Origin: Suttonella sp. R2A3
Lineage (GTDB): Bacteria; Pseudomonadota; Gammaproteobacteria; Cardiobacteriales; Cardiobacteriaceae
Assembly: GCF_021513215.1 (NCBI RefSeq)
Contig: NZ_CP090975.1
Coordinates: 365,501 to 429,500 of the forward strand
Direction: 5' to 3'
DNA length: 64,000 nucleotides
Of this stretch, positions 29,301-37,801 are shown piece after piece. Both the position numbers and the translations under genes were made by a program. The notes below the pieces were generated by a model. The model was not told the DNA's origin. It saw only the letters and a list, made by a program, of their open reading frames with translations, and made no database searches. Positions within the stretch are counted from its first letter, which is position 1. The number at the start of each line of letters is the position of its first letter.

Positions 29301-30002
29301 TCAACGCTCCGTAAAACCTAGCGAGTAGCGGCGTTTTAACCACCACAAAACGCCCAGCGACAATGAAGTCAGCACTAAAAAGCCAACCGCAGACGCTGCG
29401 TAAAATAAAAACGGTTCACGGGTACTTTTAGCAGCCAGATTAGCAAAGCCCACTAAATCATTAAGGCCGATTACCGAGACCAAAGCGGTGGTTTTGAGCA
29501 AAACCAACCAATTATTCCCGAGTACCGGCAAGGCATAACGCATCATCAACGGCCAGGTGATGCGACGAAAAGTTGTCCAGCGTGACAGCGCATAGGCGGT
29601 TGCCGCCTCGTGTTGTCCATGAGGAATCGCCAAAATAGCGCCACGAAAAGTTTCTGACATATACGCGCCGAAAATAAAACCGATGGTAAAGATGCCGCTG
29701 ATAAACGGGTTCATATCGAGATAACCCCAGCCCATTTTATCAGCAAGCATATTGAGTAAAAATTGCCCACCGTAATAAATCAAAAATAGCTGCACCAAAT
29801 CCGGCACGCCGCGCACGACCGTGGTGTAGAACACCGACGGCCATTTAAGCACGCGAATACCGGATAAGCGCATCGCACACGCCACTATACCAATCACCAG
29901 CGACAGTACTAAGCCGCCAAGCGAAAGTTCGAGGGTTATGAGCGCCCCTTCGAGCAAGTTATGCTCATAACCGAGTAGGATCGATGTGCCTGTTTCTGTC
30001 AT
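29301..30002 (-). CDS. Amino acid ABC transporter permease, HisQ-like
   Basis: Partner membrane subunit of the same importer, 233 residues. It shows GALITLELSLGGLVLSLVIGIVACAMRLS, TTVVRGVPDLVQLFLIYYGGQ and the EAA loop HEAATAYALSRWTTFRRITWP, which are the HisQ/ArtQ-type signatures. It lies between the first binding protein (12 bp) and the HisM-like gene (5 bp). Specificity cannot be read from the permease. Confidence 0.9.
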   Translation of the reverse strand: MTETGTSILLGYEHNLLEGALITLELSLGGLVLSLVIGIVACAMRLSGIRVLKWPSVFYTTVVRGVPDLVQLFLIYYGGQFLLNMLADKMGWGYLDMNPFISGIFTIGFIFGAYMSETFRGAILAIPHGQHEAATAYALSRWTTFRRITWPLMMRYALPVLGNNWLVLLKTTALVSVIGLNDLVGFANLAAKSTREPFLFYAASAVGFLVLTSLSLGVLWWLKRRYSLGFTER

Positions 30003-30014
30003 TGACGCAGTCGC

Positions 30015-30782
30015 TTATTGATCTAAGCCGTAAATATCGTAGTCAAAGTATTTGTCATTGACCTTTTGATATTCACCATTGGCACGGATCGCGGTGATGG
30101 CTTTGGAAAAGCGATCAGCGAGTTCCTGTTCTTCTTTGCGAACAGCAATAGAGATCCCTTCGCCAAAATACTCTTTTTCAGTGAGTTCTGGGCCGAACTG
30201 TTCAAAATCCTGGCCAATATCACGTTGTAAAAAGCCATCTTGCAAGACAATTTTGTCCGCAAAAACAAAGTCAACACGACCGGCCACAGCGTCTAAGTTC
30301 GCCTCATCTTGTGAGCCATAACGCTGAATTTCAACCCAATCACCCAGTTCGTTGGTCGCATAATCGTCAAATACTGAGGCACGTAACACCCCTAGCACCT
30401 TACCTTTCAACCCAGCTTCGCTGATTTCCACATTACTGCCTACCGGACGAGCAAACACCCCTGGGTTGCTGTAATACGGCTCAGAGAAGGTAACGCTTTT
30501 ACGACGATCTTCAGTGGCATTCATTGAGGCAATAATTGCATCGATTTTGCGTGTTTTCAGCGCAGGAATCAGCCCGTCCCATTCCACTTGCTTGACTTCG
30601 CATTCCACACCCATTTCAGCGCACAAGGCTTTAGCGATATCGATGTCAAATCCGGTCATTTCACCATCAGGGCCTAATTCTGAAAATGGTGGATAAGTAC
30701 CATCGGTTGCCACACGTAACGTTTCCGCAGTCGCGGAAAAACTGAGGGCGGCAATCGCCGCAGAAAGGATTACTTTTTTCAT
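30015..30782 (-). CDS. Periplasmic amino-acid-binding protein of ABC importer (first copy)
   Basis: A 255-residue HisJ/ArgT-type binding protein with signal peptide MKKVILSAAIAALSFSATA. The mature part has LRVATDGTYPPFSELG, GFDIDIAKALCAEMGVECEV, WDGLIPALKTRKIDAIIASMNAT, LGVLRASVFDDYATNELGD and YFGEGISIAVRK. It follows the ATPase gene by 23 bp; AGGAGC supports the ATG at 30782. Sequence pattern is close to the second copy in the operon but the specificity segments (for example RASVFD against RATTHD) differ. Confidence 0.92.
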   Translation of the reverse strand: MKKVILSAAIAALSFSATAETLRVATDGTYPPFSELGPDGEMTGFDIDIAKALCAEMGVECEVKQVEWDGLIPALKTRKIDAIIASMNATEDRRKSVTFSEPYYSNPGVFARPVGSNVEISEAGLKGKVLGVLRASVFDDYATNELGDWVEIQRYGSQDEANLDAVAGRVDFVFADKIVLQDGFLQRDIGQDFEQFGPELTEKEYFGEGISIAVRKEEQELADRFSKAITAIRANGEYQKVNDKYFDYDIYGLDQ

Positions 30783-30805
30783 TTGAAGCTCCTGGTTGTT
30801 AAAAA

Positions 30806-31582
30806 TCAGCCTTTTAAGCTGTTTGAGAGAAACTGTCGGCAACGTTCAGATTGCGCCTGAGTAAAGACTTGTTCGGGGCTGCCTTGTTCTTCGATTTGTC
30901 CATCGTGTAAAAACACCACTTTATTAGACACTTCGCGCGCAAACCCCATTTCGTGGGTCACGACAATCATCGTACGCCCTTCAGCGGCTAAATCCTGCAT
31001 CACACGCAACACATCGCCAACCAGCTCAGGATCGAGTGCTGAAGTTGGTTCATCAAAAAGCAGCGCGTCAGGTTCCATAGCCAGCGCTCGTGCAATCGCG
31101 GCACGCTGTTGCTGGCCACCGGATAAATGGGCTGGGTAATAATTACGGCGCTCATACATACCGACTTGATGCAGCAGTGCATCAGCGCGTTCGATCGCTT
31201 CTTTTTTCGGCACTTTAAGCACATGGACCGGTGCTTCAATTAAATTCTGCAAGACCGTCATATGCGACCAGAGATTGAAGCTTTGAAAGACCATCGCTAA
31301 TTTTGAGCGTACACGGGCAATTTGTTTCGCATTGCCGGCAGTACGCTTACCTTTACGGCCTTCTTTGATGTTCACCGTTTCGCCAGCCAGGCGCACTTCG
31401 CCACTATCGGGCATTTCTAAAAAATTTAGGCAGCGTAAAAACGTACTTTTCCCAGAACCTGATGAGCCCAGAATCGAAATCACATCCCCTTTGTGTGCGG
31501 TTAAAGATATCCCTTTTAGCACTTCGTGATCAGCAAATGATTTATGAATATCAATCGCTTGTAAGGCAGCAACAGTGGTCAA
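30806..31582 (-). CDS. Amino acid ABC transporter ATP-binding protein, HisP-like (TTG start)
   Basis: ATPase of the importer, 258 residues. Walker A GSSGSGKST (near 38), Q-loop VFQSFNLWSHMTV, signature LSGGQQQRAAIARALAM, Walker B LLFDEPTSALDPE and switch His in VVTHEMGFAREV are all intact. An insert KIKEGRKGKRTAGN-type basic stretch near 74-86 resembles HisP. The start is TTG at 31582, preceded by GAGG at a normal distance; no ATG lies before the Walker A region. First gene of the five-gene operon. Confidence 0.92.
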   Translation of the reverse strand: MTTVAALQAIDIHKSFADHEVLKGISLTAHKGDVISILGSSGSGKSTFLRCLNFLEMPDSGEVRLAGETVNIKEGRKGKRTAGNAKQIARVRSKLAMVFQSFNLWSHMTVLQNLIEAPVHVLKVPKKEAIERADALLHQVGMYERRNYYPAHLSGGQQQRAAIARALAMEPDALLFDEPTSALDPELVGDVLRVMQDLAAEGRTMIVVTHEMGFAREVSNKVVFLHDGQIEEQGSPEQVFTQAQSERCRQFLSNSLKG

Positions 31583-31614
31583 TCGCGGTTCCTCGTTAAT
31601 AATAATGCTCCGTT

Positions 31615-31642
31615 ATTGTACATTACGTTTAGGATATGTCTA
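31615..31642 (-). promoter_or_regulatory. Promoter of the amino acid ABC operon
   Basis: Minus strand: TAGACA (5 of 6 to the -35 consensus), 16 bp, TACAAT (5 of 6 to the -10 consensus). This predicts a leader of about 25 nt before the TTG start at 31582. It lies in the divergent gap with dapE. Confidence 0.6.
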
Positions 31643-31690
31643 TCAGATTGTTAATGGTATCATAGCTCGCTTTTAGTCACGATAAACACC

Positions 31691-32845
31691 ATGCACGCTA
31701 CCCGTCAACTCCTAGAAAACCTCCTCGTGCGCGCCTCGCTCACCCCGCATGATGCTGACTGCCAAGCGATTATTGCTGAGCGCCTACAGCAATCAGGCTT
31801 TAGCTGCCGTCATCTCTCAATCAACGAGACAAGCAATCTCTGGGCAACCCATGGCAGCGGCGCACCAATTATTGCCTTTGGTGGGCATACCGATGTTGTG
31901 CCGGTAGGTAATGAAGCGCAATGGCACAGCCCACCGTTTACCCCAACCGAGCGTGACGGTTATCTCTATGCTCGCGGGGCAGCAGATATGAAATCTGGTG
32001 TGGCGGCGATGGTGGTTGCTTTAGAAGCAATTATTGCAGCACACCCTGATCACCCTGGTACACTCGCGATTTTGCTTACCAGCGATGAAGAAGGCGTTGC
32101 CGTCGATGGTACCAAAGCCGTTTTACCGCTGCTTGAAAACGACGGCATTCACATTGATTATGCGATTGTTGGCGAGCCAACGTGTAAAGATACGCTGGGT
32201 GACACTGCACGCAATGGCCGACGTGGCTCATTACATTTACACCTCAGCGTAACTGGCAAAGAAGGCCATGTGGCCTACCCTGAACAAGTCAATAATCCAA
32301 TCCATGCACTGAGTGCGATGGCCGCAGAGCTAAGCGCGATTATCTGGGATGAAGGCAATAGCCATTTCCCTCCAACCACCTGTCAAATCAGCAATATCCA
32401 TGGTGGTACAGGGGCTGATAATGTAGTCCCAGAAACGGCCAAACTTGCGATGAACTGGCGCTATAACACCGAGCACACCGCTGAGTCGATTAAAGACCGC
32501 ACCAACGCCATTATCGCGCGTATTAGCCAAGAATATGGTGTTCGAACGGAGACAAGCTGGCGCTTATCTGGCGAACCTTTTGCTACCGATAATCACGATT
32601 TAACCGAAGCGCTACGTCAAGCCATCACGCGCCACACTCAACAAACGGTGACGTTTAATACCGCCGGCGGCACATCAGACGCACGTTTTTTTGCTAAACA
32701 TGGCGCTGCAACGGTCGAGTTTGGTCCAAGTAACGCAACAATTCACAAAAATAATGAATGTGTGCGTATCGCTGATCTCGAACCACTGACTGCCATTTAC
32801 CGAGACAGCGTATTAGCGTTATTAGGTTTAACACATGATGCCTGA
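31691..32845 (+). CDS. dapE: Succinyl-diaminopimelate desuccinylase
   Basis: Zinc M20-family hydrolase giving LL-diaminopimelate for lysine and peptidoglycan. The 384-residue product has metal ligand His in FGGHTDVVPVG (near 66), ARGAADMKSG with bridging Asp, catalytic Glu in LLTSDEEGVAVDG, YAIVGEPTC and the C-terminal ligand His in EFGPSNATIHKNNE. Divergent from the ABC importer; overlaps trmA by 11 bp. No strong ribosome site is visible before the ATG. Confidence 0.95.
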   Translation: MHATRQLLENLLVRASLTPHDADCQAIIAERLQQSGFSCRHLSINETSNLWATHGSGAPIIAFGGHTDVVPVGNEAQWHSPPFTPTERDGYLYARGAADMKSGVAAMVVALEAIIAAHPDHPGTLAILLTSDEEGVAVDGTKAVLPLLENDGIHIDYAIVGEPTCKDTLGDTARNGRRGSLHLHLSVTGKEGHVAYPEQVNNPIHALSAMAAELSAIIWDEGNSHFPPTTCQISNIHGGTGADNVVPETAKLAMNWRYNTEHTAESIKDRTNAIIARISQEYGVRTETSWRLSGEPFATDNHDLTEALRQAITRHTQQTVTFNTAGGTSDARFFAKHGAATVEFGPSNATIHKNNECVRIADLEPLTAIYRDSVLALLGLTHDA

Positions 32846-33920
32846 TTACCAAAGCCAGCTACGTAAAAAACACCATCGCCTACGTGATTTACTCGCGCCT
32901 TTTTATGATGGGGAGATTGAGATCCACGAATCGCCGGAAACTCATCACCGCTTGCGAGCTGAGTTCCGCATTTGGCACGATGAAGGACAATGCAGCTATG
33001 TGATGACGCGTCAAGGCGAAAAGGCACATACGGATAGCGTCATTCGCCTTGATCAACTGCCTGCAGCCAATCAGCGCATCAATGCACTGATGCCAGAGTT
33101 AATGCACGCGATTAATACAAGCGAGGTGTTACGTGAGCGCCTGTTTCAAGTTGAGTTTCTAAGCACCTTACGCGGCGATGATTTAATCACTATGGTTTAT
33201 CACCGCAAGCTCGATGAGTGCTGGCAAGCAGAAGCCGAAGACTTACAAAACCAACTCAATTGCGCGATTATCGGACGCAGCCGTAAACAAAAGATTGTAC
33301 TTAGTCGTGATCATGTCAGCGAAACCCTGACTGTTGCCGGCAAAGCGTATCAATACCGACAATACGAAGGCACTTTTTCTCAGCCAAACGGCGTGATTTG
33401 CGAAGCAATGCTCGACTGGGCGTATCGGCATAACCACCAACCACAAGCTGATCTGCTCGAGTTGTATTGTGGTAATGGTAATTTCACCTTACCGCTGGCA
33501 CAGCGCTACCGTCGCGTTTTAGCCACCGAAATCAGCAAAAGCGGCATTCGTGCGTTACGCGAAAACATCACCCTCAATCAATGTACTAACCTCACAGTAG
33601 CGCGTTTATCGGCAGAAGAATTCTCCCAAGCTTGGCGCGGGGTGCGCGAATTTAACCGACTTAAACAAGATCATATCGCGCTAGATGACTATCAATTTGC
33701 TGCGGTACTTGTCGATCCACCACGTGCCGGTATTGACGAAGATACGCTAAATCTGCTCAGCGAATTCCCTCAAATCACCTATATTTCGTGTAATCCTGAA
33801 ACCCTTGCTGCCAACCTGGCAACATTGAGTGAAACCCATACGGTGACCGATGCGGCTTTATTCGATCAATTTCCGTTTACCCCGCATATCGAATCTGGTG
33901 TGATACTGCAGCGTCGTTAA
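32835..33920 (+). CDS. trmA: tRNA (uracil-5-)-methyltransferase
   Basis: SAM-dependent enzyme making m5U54 (ribothymidine) in the T loop of tRNA. The 361-residue product has ELYCGNGNFTLPLA (SAM motif), ATEISKSGIRALREN, VDPPRAGID and the catalytic Cys in YISCNPETL, and the short TrmA architecture without the TRAM domain and Fe-S cysteines of RlmC/RlmD. The first of two adjacent ATGs (32835) is taken; one codon later is equally possible. Overlap with dapE suggests co-transcription. Confidence 0.95.
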   Translation: MMPDYQSQLRKKHHRLRDLLAPFYDGEIEIHESPETHHRLRAEFRIWHDEGQCSYVMTRQGEKAHTDSVIRLDQLPAANQRINALMPELMHAINTSEVLRERLFQVEFLSTLRGDDLITMVYHRKLDECWQAEAEDLQNQLNCAIIGRSRKQKIVLSRDHVSETLTVAGKAYQYRQYEGTFSQPNGVICEAMLDWAYRHNHQPQADLLELYCGNGNFTLPLAQRYRRVLATEISKSGIRALRENITLNQCTNLTVARLSAEEFSQAWRGVREFNRLKQDHIALDDYQFAAVLVDPPRAGIDEDTLNLLSEFPQITYISCNPETLAANLATLSETHTVTDAALFDQFPFTPHIESGVILQRR

Positions 33921-34011
33921 TTATCGTTCATTTTTAGCGGCATGATTAATTCAGTTTATCGTGGTGTCATAGAGCAGACGCAGGCCAAAATCAGGAATGA
34001 GTATTATTAAC

Positions 34012-34057
34012 AAACCTTATTGGCATTACCCTGTCGCTACTCGTTAAGATAAGGTTT
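34012..34057. repeat. Inverted repeat upstream of ohr
   Basis: AAACCTTAT (34012-34020) and ATAAGGTTT (34049-34057) are perfect 9 bp inverted copies, and GGTTTTAACC just after adds a further half site. They surround a possible promoter (TTGGCA at 34021 region) 20-65 bp before the ohr start. This may be an operator for a peroxide-sensing regulator; no ohrR gene is adjacent. Confidence 0.4.
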
Positions 34058-34077
34058 TAACCTAAAGGAGTATCGAT

Positions 34078-34500
34078 ATGACAAAGCTTTATTCAACCCT
34101 AGTAAAGGTCAACGGTGGTCGCAGTGGTACAGCGAAATCTGATGACGGCAAACTCGATATCACCCTCGACACCCCAGAAAGCCTGGGTGGCAAAGGTGGC
34201 CCAGGCACTAACCCAGAGCAGTTATTCGCAGCCGGCTATGCGGCTTGTTTTATTGGCGCAACGCAGTTGGTTGCTGGCAAACAAGGCATTGATGTTCCAG
34301 CAGACTTCAACATTGACAGCCACGTAACATTATCCAAATCAGACGCGGGAGATTTAGATATCAGTGTAGTTTTTGACATTCACCTGCCAGGTATGGACGC
34401 AAAAACCGCTGAGAAGCTCATCGACGATGCGCATCATGTTTGCCCATATTCTCGCGCCACACGTGGCAATATTGATATCGATTTCAACATCCATATCTAA
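34078..34500 (+). CDS. ohr: Organic hydroperoxide resistance protein, Ohr/OsmC family
   Basis: Thiol peroxidase that reduces organic hydroperoxides. The 140-residue product has the two redox cysteines, Cys57 in AAGYAACFIGA and Cys122 in HHVCPYSRATRGN, and N-terminal GGRSGTAKSDDGKLDITL, the Ohr rather than OsmC pattern. AAAGGAG stands 7 bases before the ATG. It is monocistronic, ending at a strong bidirectional terminator. The long inverted repeat upstream suggests its own regulation. Confidence 0.93.
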   Translation: MTKLYSTLVKVNGGRSGTAKSDDGKLDITLDTPESLGGKGGPGTNPEQLFAAGYAACFIGATQLVAGKQGIDVPADFNIDSHVTLSKSDAGDLDISVVFDIHLPGMDAKTAEKLIDDAHHVCPYSRATRGNIDIDFNIHI

Positions 34501-34516
34501 AGGGTAACCCTTCCAT

Positions 34517-34544
34517 AAAAAAGTCGGCGATCGCCGACTTTTTT
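34517..34544. terminator. Bidirectional terminator between ohr and lldD
   Basis: A perfect 28 bp palindrome: six A, GTCGGCGA, its complement TCGCCGAC, six T. It works on both strands, ending ohr (plus) and lldD (minus), which converge here. Confidence 0.92.
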
Positions 34545-34562
34545 ATTTTCTATTGAACCCGG

Positions 34563-35747
34563 TTAACGATAAAGATCCGCGGTAGGATAGGTTCCCGGCA
34601 ACAAAATATCGCGGTTAACGGTATTGATATCCCTATGGCCACAAAATGCCATCGTCACATCAAGCTCGTTGTGGATTAGGCTGAGTGCTTTATCAACCCC
34701 TGCACGCCCGTAAGCGCCCAAGCCATAAAGAAAGGCGCGTCCGATCATCGTTCCACGTGCACCCAGCGCCCAAGCTTTTAGCACGTCTTGGCCACTGCGG
34801 ATACCGCTATCCATCCATACTTCTATATCGCTACCAACAGCGTCAACAATTTGCGGGAGTTTATCAATTGTTGCAGGCGCACCATCGAGTTGTCGTCCGC
34901 CATGATTGGAAACGATTAACGCATCCGCGCCACTTTTGACCGCCAATTCAGCGTCCTCAGGCTCCATAATTCCTTTGAGAATAATCTTCCCACCCCAGCG
35001 GTCTTTTATCCGCGCCACATCATCCCATGACAGGCTTGGATCGAACTGTTCGGCGGTCCACGAAGACAGCGAGCTTAAGTCGCTAACATTTTTAGCATGC
35101 CCGACAATATTGCCAAAGCTGCGTCGTTTCGTTTGTAGCATATGCCAGCACCAGTAAGGCTTGGTTGCTAAATTAAGCATATTGGCAATCGTCGGTTTAG
35201 GCGGTGTCGATAGACCATTTTTAATGTCTTTATGACGCTGACCAAGCACTTGTAGATCCAGAGTGATGATTAACGCTGAGCAGCCTGCTGCCTTCGCACG
35301 ATCAATGGTATTGTTTAAAAAGGCCTGATCTTTCATCACATAGAGCTGGAACCAAAATGGCTTTGAGGTGTGCGTGGCAATATCTTCGATTGAGCAGACA
35401 CTCATCGTTGATAAGCTAAAAGGAACGTCAAACGCCTCCGCAGCCTGTGCCGCGAGAATCTCCCCATCAGCATGCTGCATCCCGGTAAGCCCGGTTGGTG
35501 CAATCGCAACCGGCATAGCAACCTTTTCACCAATCATCGTGGTTTGCGTGCTGCGCCCGCTCATATCAACCGCAACACGTTGTTTGAGCTTTATCTCACG
35601 AAAAGCAGTTTCGTTATTGCGATACGTCGACTCTGTCCATGACCCTGAATCGGCATAGTCATAGAACATATTAGGCACACGGTGTTTAGCCACCCTGCGC
35701 AAGTCTTCAATACAGGTGATCTTCTCTAATGGTGGGGCAACAATCAT
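34563..35747 (-). CDS. lldD: FMN-dependent L-lactate dehydrogenase
   Basis: Membrane-associated alpha-hydroxyacid dehydrogenase oxidising L-lactate to pyruvate and passing electrons to quinone. The 394-residue product has MFYDYADSGSWTESTYRNN (active Tyr region), PVAIAPTGLTGMQHADGE, PFWFQLYVMKD, the catalytic His in SNHGGRQLDGAPAT (near 277) and WMDSGIRSGQDVLKAWALGARGTMIGRAFLYGLGA. AAGGAG precedes the ATG. Other family members (glycolate or mandelate oxidases) are possible, but LldD fits best. It lies between ohr and the amidase gene, likely as a single transcript. Confidence 0.85.
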   Translation of the reverse strand: MIVAPPLEKITCIEDLRRVAKHRVPNMFYDYADSGSWTESTYRNNETAFREIKLKQRVAVDMSGRSTQTTMIGEKVAMPVAIAPTGLTGMQHADGEILAAQAAEAFDVPFSLSTMSVCSIEDIATHTSKPFWFQLYVMKDQAFLNNTIDRAKAAGCSALIITLDLQVLGQRHKDIKNGLSTPPKPTIANMLNLATKPYWCWHMLQTKRRSFGNIVGHAKNVSDLSSLSSWTAEQFDPSLSWDDVARIKDRWGGKIILKGIMEPEDAELAVKSGADALIVSNHGGRQLDGAPATIDKLPQIVDAVGSDIEVWMDSGIRSGQDVLKAWALGARGTMIGRAFLYGLGAYGRAGVDKALSLIHNELDVTMAFCGHRDINTVNRDILLPGTYPTADLYR

Positions 35748-35802
35748 CGTTTCTCCTTTTTAATGGGCTTTTTATTATTATGCGCAACGATGATCTAACC
35801 CA

Positions 35803-37155
35803 TTATTGCGCGCCAAGCAACATATGCTGCGGTAAATGCTCTTTAAAATACTGCTCGATACCATTAGCAATCCCGTTCGCAAGCTTTTCTTGATAGGCTG
35901 GTTGCGCGAGCAAACGCGCTTCCGCAGGCGTTGAAATAAACGCGGTTTCAACCAGCATTGAAGGAATATCCGGCGAACGCAAGACCACAAAGTTTGCTCG
36001 CTCCACATTGGATTTATGCACATCGCCAACACGCGCTAATTCTCTAATGGTCTGTTCGGCCAAAATATTACTCGATTCGAGCGTCGCTTCTTGTTGAATA
36101 TTGAGTAACGCTTCTTGAATATCAGAATCGTATTTGCTCACATCCACGCCCCACTTTAGATCCACAGCGTTTTCTTTGTTCGCGAGATATTTTGCTAATT
36201 GTGAAGAAGCACCACGGGTTGAGAGAATGTATACCGACGAACCGGTAGGCAGACCTTTTTCAACCGCATCCGCATGAATCGAGACAAATAAATCCGCACC
36301 TTTCTCGCGGGCAATCGTCATTCGTCGATACAGCGGAATATAGATATCTGTGTCGCGTGTCATCACCGCGCGATAGCCTTCTTTTTCATTAAGAATACGT
36401 CGCAGGCGCTTACCAATCTCTAATACCACGTTCTTTTCACGCAGCCCGGTTGCGCTACTCAGCGCACCAGGATCTTTACCACCATGACCTGGGTCGATAG
36501 CGACCACAATATCTTTATTAAACGGCACAGGCGTCGGCAAGGTTTTCTGCTCTTGCACCTGACCGGTGGGGGAAATACTGCGCTCAACCGTCATGACTGC
36601 CGTTTGATCCACACTGGGTTTTTCAGGCTGTGGTGGTGTCGGTGGGTTCGGTGCAGGGGGTGTTTGCGTGGGTACGCCAGGCACGCGCGGCAACGGCCCA
36701 CCCGCAAAAACCACTTCTGGCGATTGCGCACCACTGAGCGATTCTAAAGTGAGTGCGGGCTGAATATTTTGATCATACACATCGACCACAATACGGTGCC
36801 CACGATTACCCCCAGGAGGTGCGGTATAGATATTAACTTTGGCCACATAATTAAGATCAATCACCACACGCAGCATTTCTTCATTGCGCTGCCCGGTACG
36901 TACACGACCAACCGCACCATCATCAAGCTGCAACCCGGCTCGACCCGTTCGTTTGCCATTGGGAAAATCGAGCACAATACGCGGTGGTGAAGACAAACTA
37001 AACTGCATAAATTCGCTGGGCTTATCGATATCCAGCACAATTTGCACCTTATCGGGCAATCGATTGGCGCGAAGATTTTCGAGGGTGACTGCTTGGGCCG
37101 TAGACCATACTATGAGGCTGGTGATTAACACCAAAAACCATCGCCATCGTTGCAT
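35803..37155 (-). CDS. N-acetylmuramoyl-L-alanine amidase, AmiB/AmiC type
   Basis: Periplasmic zinc amidase that splits peptidoglycan at the septum. The 450-residue product has signal peptide QRWRWFLVLITSLIVWSTAQA, an AMIN domain (about 25-140) for septal targeting, a Pro-rich linker (TQTPPAPNPPTPPQPEKP) and an Amidase_3 domain. Zinc ligands are in AIDPGHGGKDPGA, Glu in LREKNVVLEIG and His in SIHADA; the catalytic Glu is in LVETAFIS. There is no LysM domain. Of two adjacent ATGs, the second (37155) has AGGA at the better distance. It follows tsaE by 10 bp, the conserved tsaE-amiB order, but mutL and miaA do not follow. Confidence 0.92.
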   Translation of the reverse strand: MQRWRWFLVLITSLIVWSTAQAVTLENLRANRLPDKVQIVLDIDKPSEFMQFSLSSPPRIVLDFPNGKRTGRAGLQLDDGAVGRVRTGQRNEEMLRVVIDLNYVAKVNIYTAPPGGNRGHRIVVDVYDQNIQPALTLESLSGAQSPEVVFAGGPLPRVPGVPTQTPPAPNPPTPPQPEKPSVDQTAVMTVERSISPTGQVQEQKTLPTPVPFNKDIVVAIDPGHGGKDPGALSSATGLREKNVVLEIGKRLRRILNEKEGYRAVMTRDTDIYIPLYRRMTIAREKGADLFVSIHADAVEKGLPTGSSVYILSTRGASSQLAKYLANKENAVDLKWGVDVSKYDSDIQEALLNIQQEATLESSNILAEQTIRELARVGDVHKSNVERANFVVLRSPDIPSMLVETAFISTPAEARLLAQPAYQEKLANGIANGIEQYFKEHLPQHMLLGAQ

Positions 37156-37165
37156 CATTATCCTG

Positions 37166-37621
37166 TTAATCCTTTTCGATAACGGAAGCAGAGCATGCCT
37201 CCTGCCAAACCAAATACCGCCGCTCACCTTCTAAAGATAGATGCACGTGCGCATCTGCAGGAGGTAGCAACCCTTCGCCTATTTCTGGCCATTCTATCAA
37301 AATAATAGCGCTATTTTCTGTCCAATCACGCACATCTAAATAAATCAACTCCTCCGGATCATGGATACGATACAAATCCGCGTGAATCGCGCGCTGCCCA
37401 TCTTCCAAGCTGTATTCATTGGCTATGGTATACGTTGGACTGGTGATCGCGCCACGAACCCCAAGACTGCGAAGCCATTGTTGGGCAAAAGTTGTTTTCC
37501 CGCTGCCTAAATCACCAGTAAGATAGATAACTTTTCCCAAGAAATAGGTTTGTGCCGAGTTAACCCACTGAGTTAAGTCATTAATATCGGTAATATCAAA
37601 AGTCTGTCGTTTTGCTATCAT
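37166..37621 (-). CDS. tsaE: tRNA threonylcarbamoyladenosine synthesis ATPase TsaE
   Basis: P-loop ATPase that works with TsaB and TsaD to install t6A37 in ANN-decoding tRNAs. The 151-residue product has Walker A TGDLGSGKTTF (near 36), SPTYTIANEY, HADLYRIHDPEEL and IILIEWPEIG. No clear ribosome site precedes the ATG at 37621, and the upstream 180 bp are AT-rich. Its partner gene tsaD lies 0.7 kb away on the other strand. Confidence 0.95.
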   Translation of the reverse strand: MIAKRQTFDITDINDLTQWVNSAQTYFLGKVIYLTGDLGSGKTTFAQQWLRSLGVRGAITSPTYTIANEYSLEDGQRAIHADLYRIHDPEELIYLDVRDWTENSAIILIEWPEIGEGLLPPADAHVHLSLEGERRYLVWQEACSASVIEKD

Positions 37622-37801
37622 GCACTAAAAGTGAGCGTTATACATAAATAAGAACGAACAATCATAACTTACTTTTAAAAAAGGGTAAAAATGTCTTTCA
37701 GGTATTGTCGAAAATGAGTAAAAATTAAATATTTATTAGACACCTCGACTTTCATTTGTTAAAATATTTGATTAAAAGCGTTTATTTGATGAGGTAAATT
37801 T

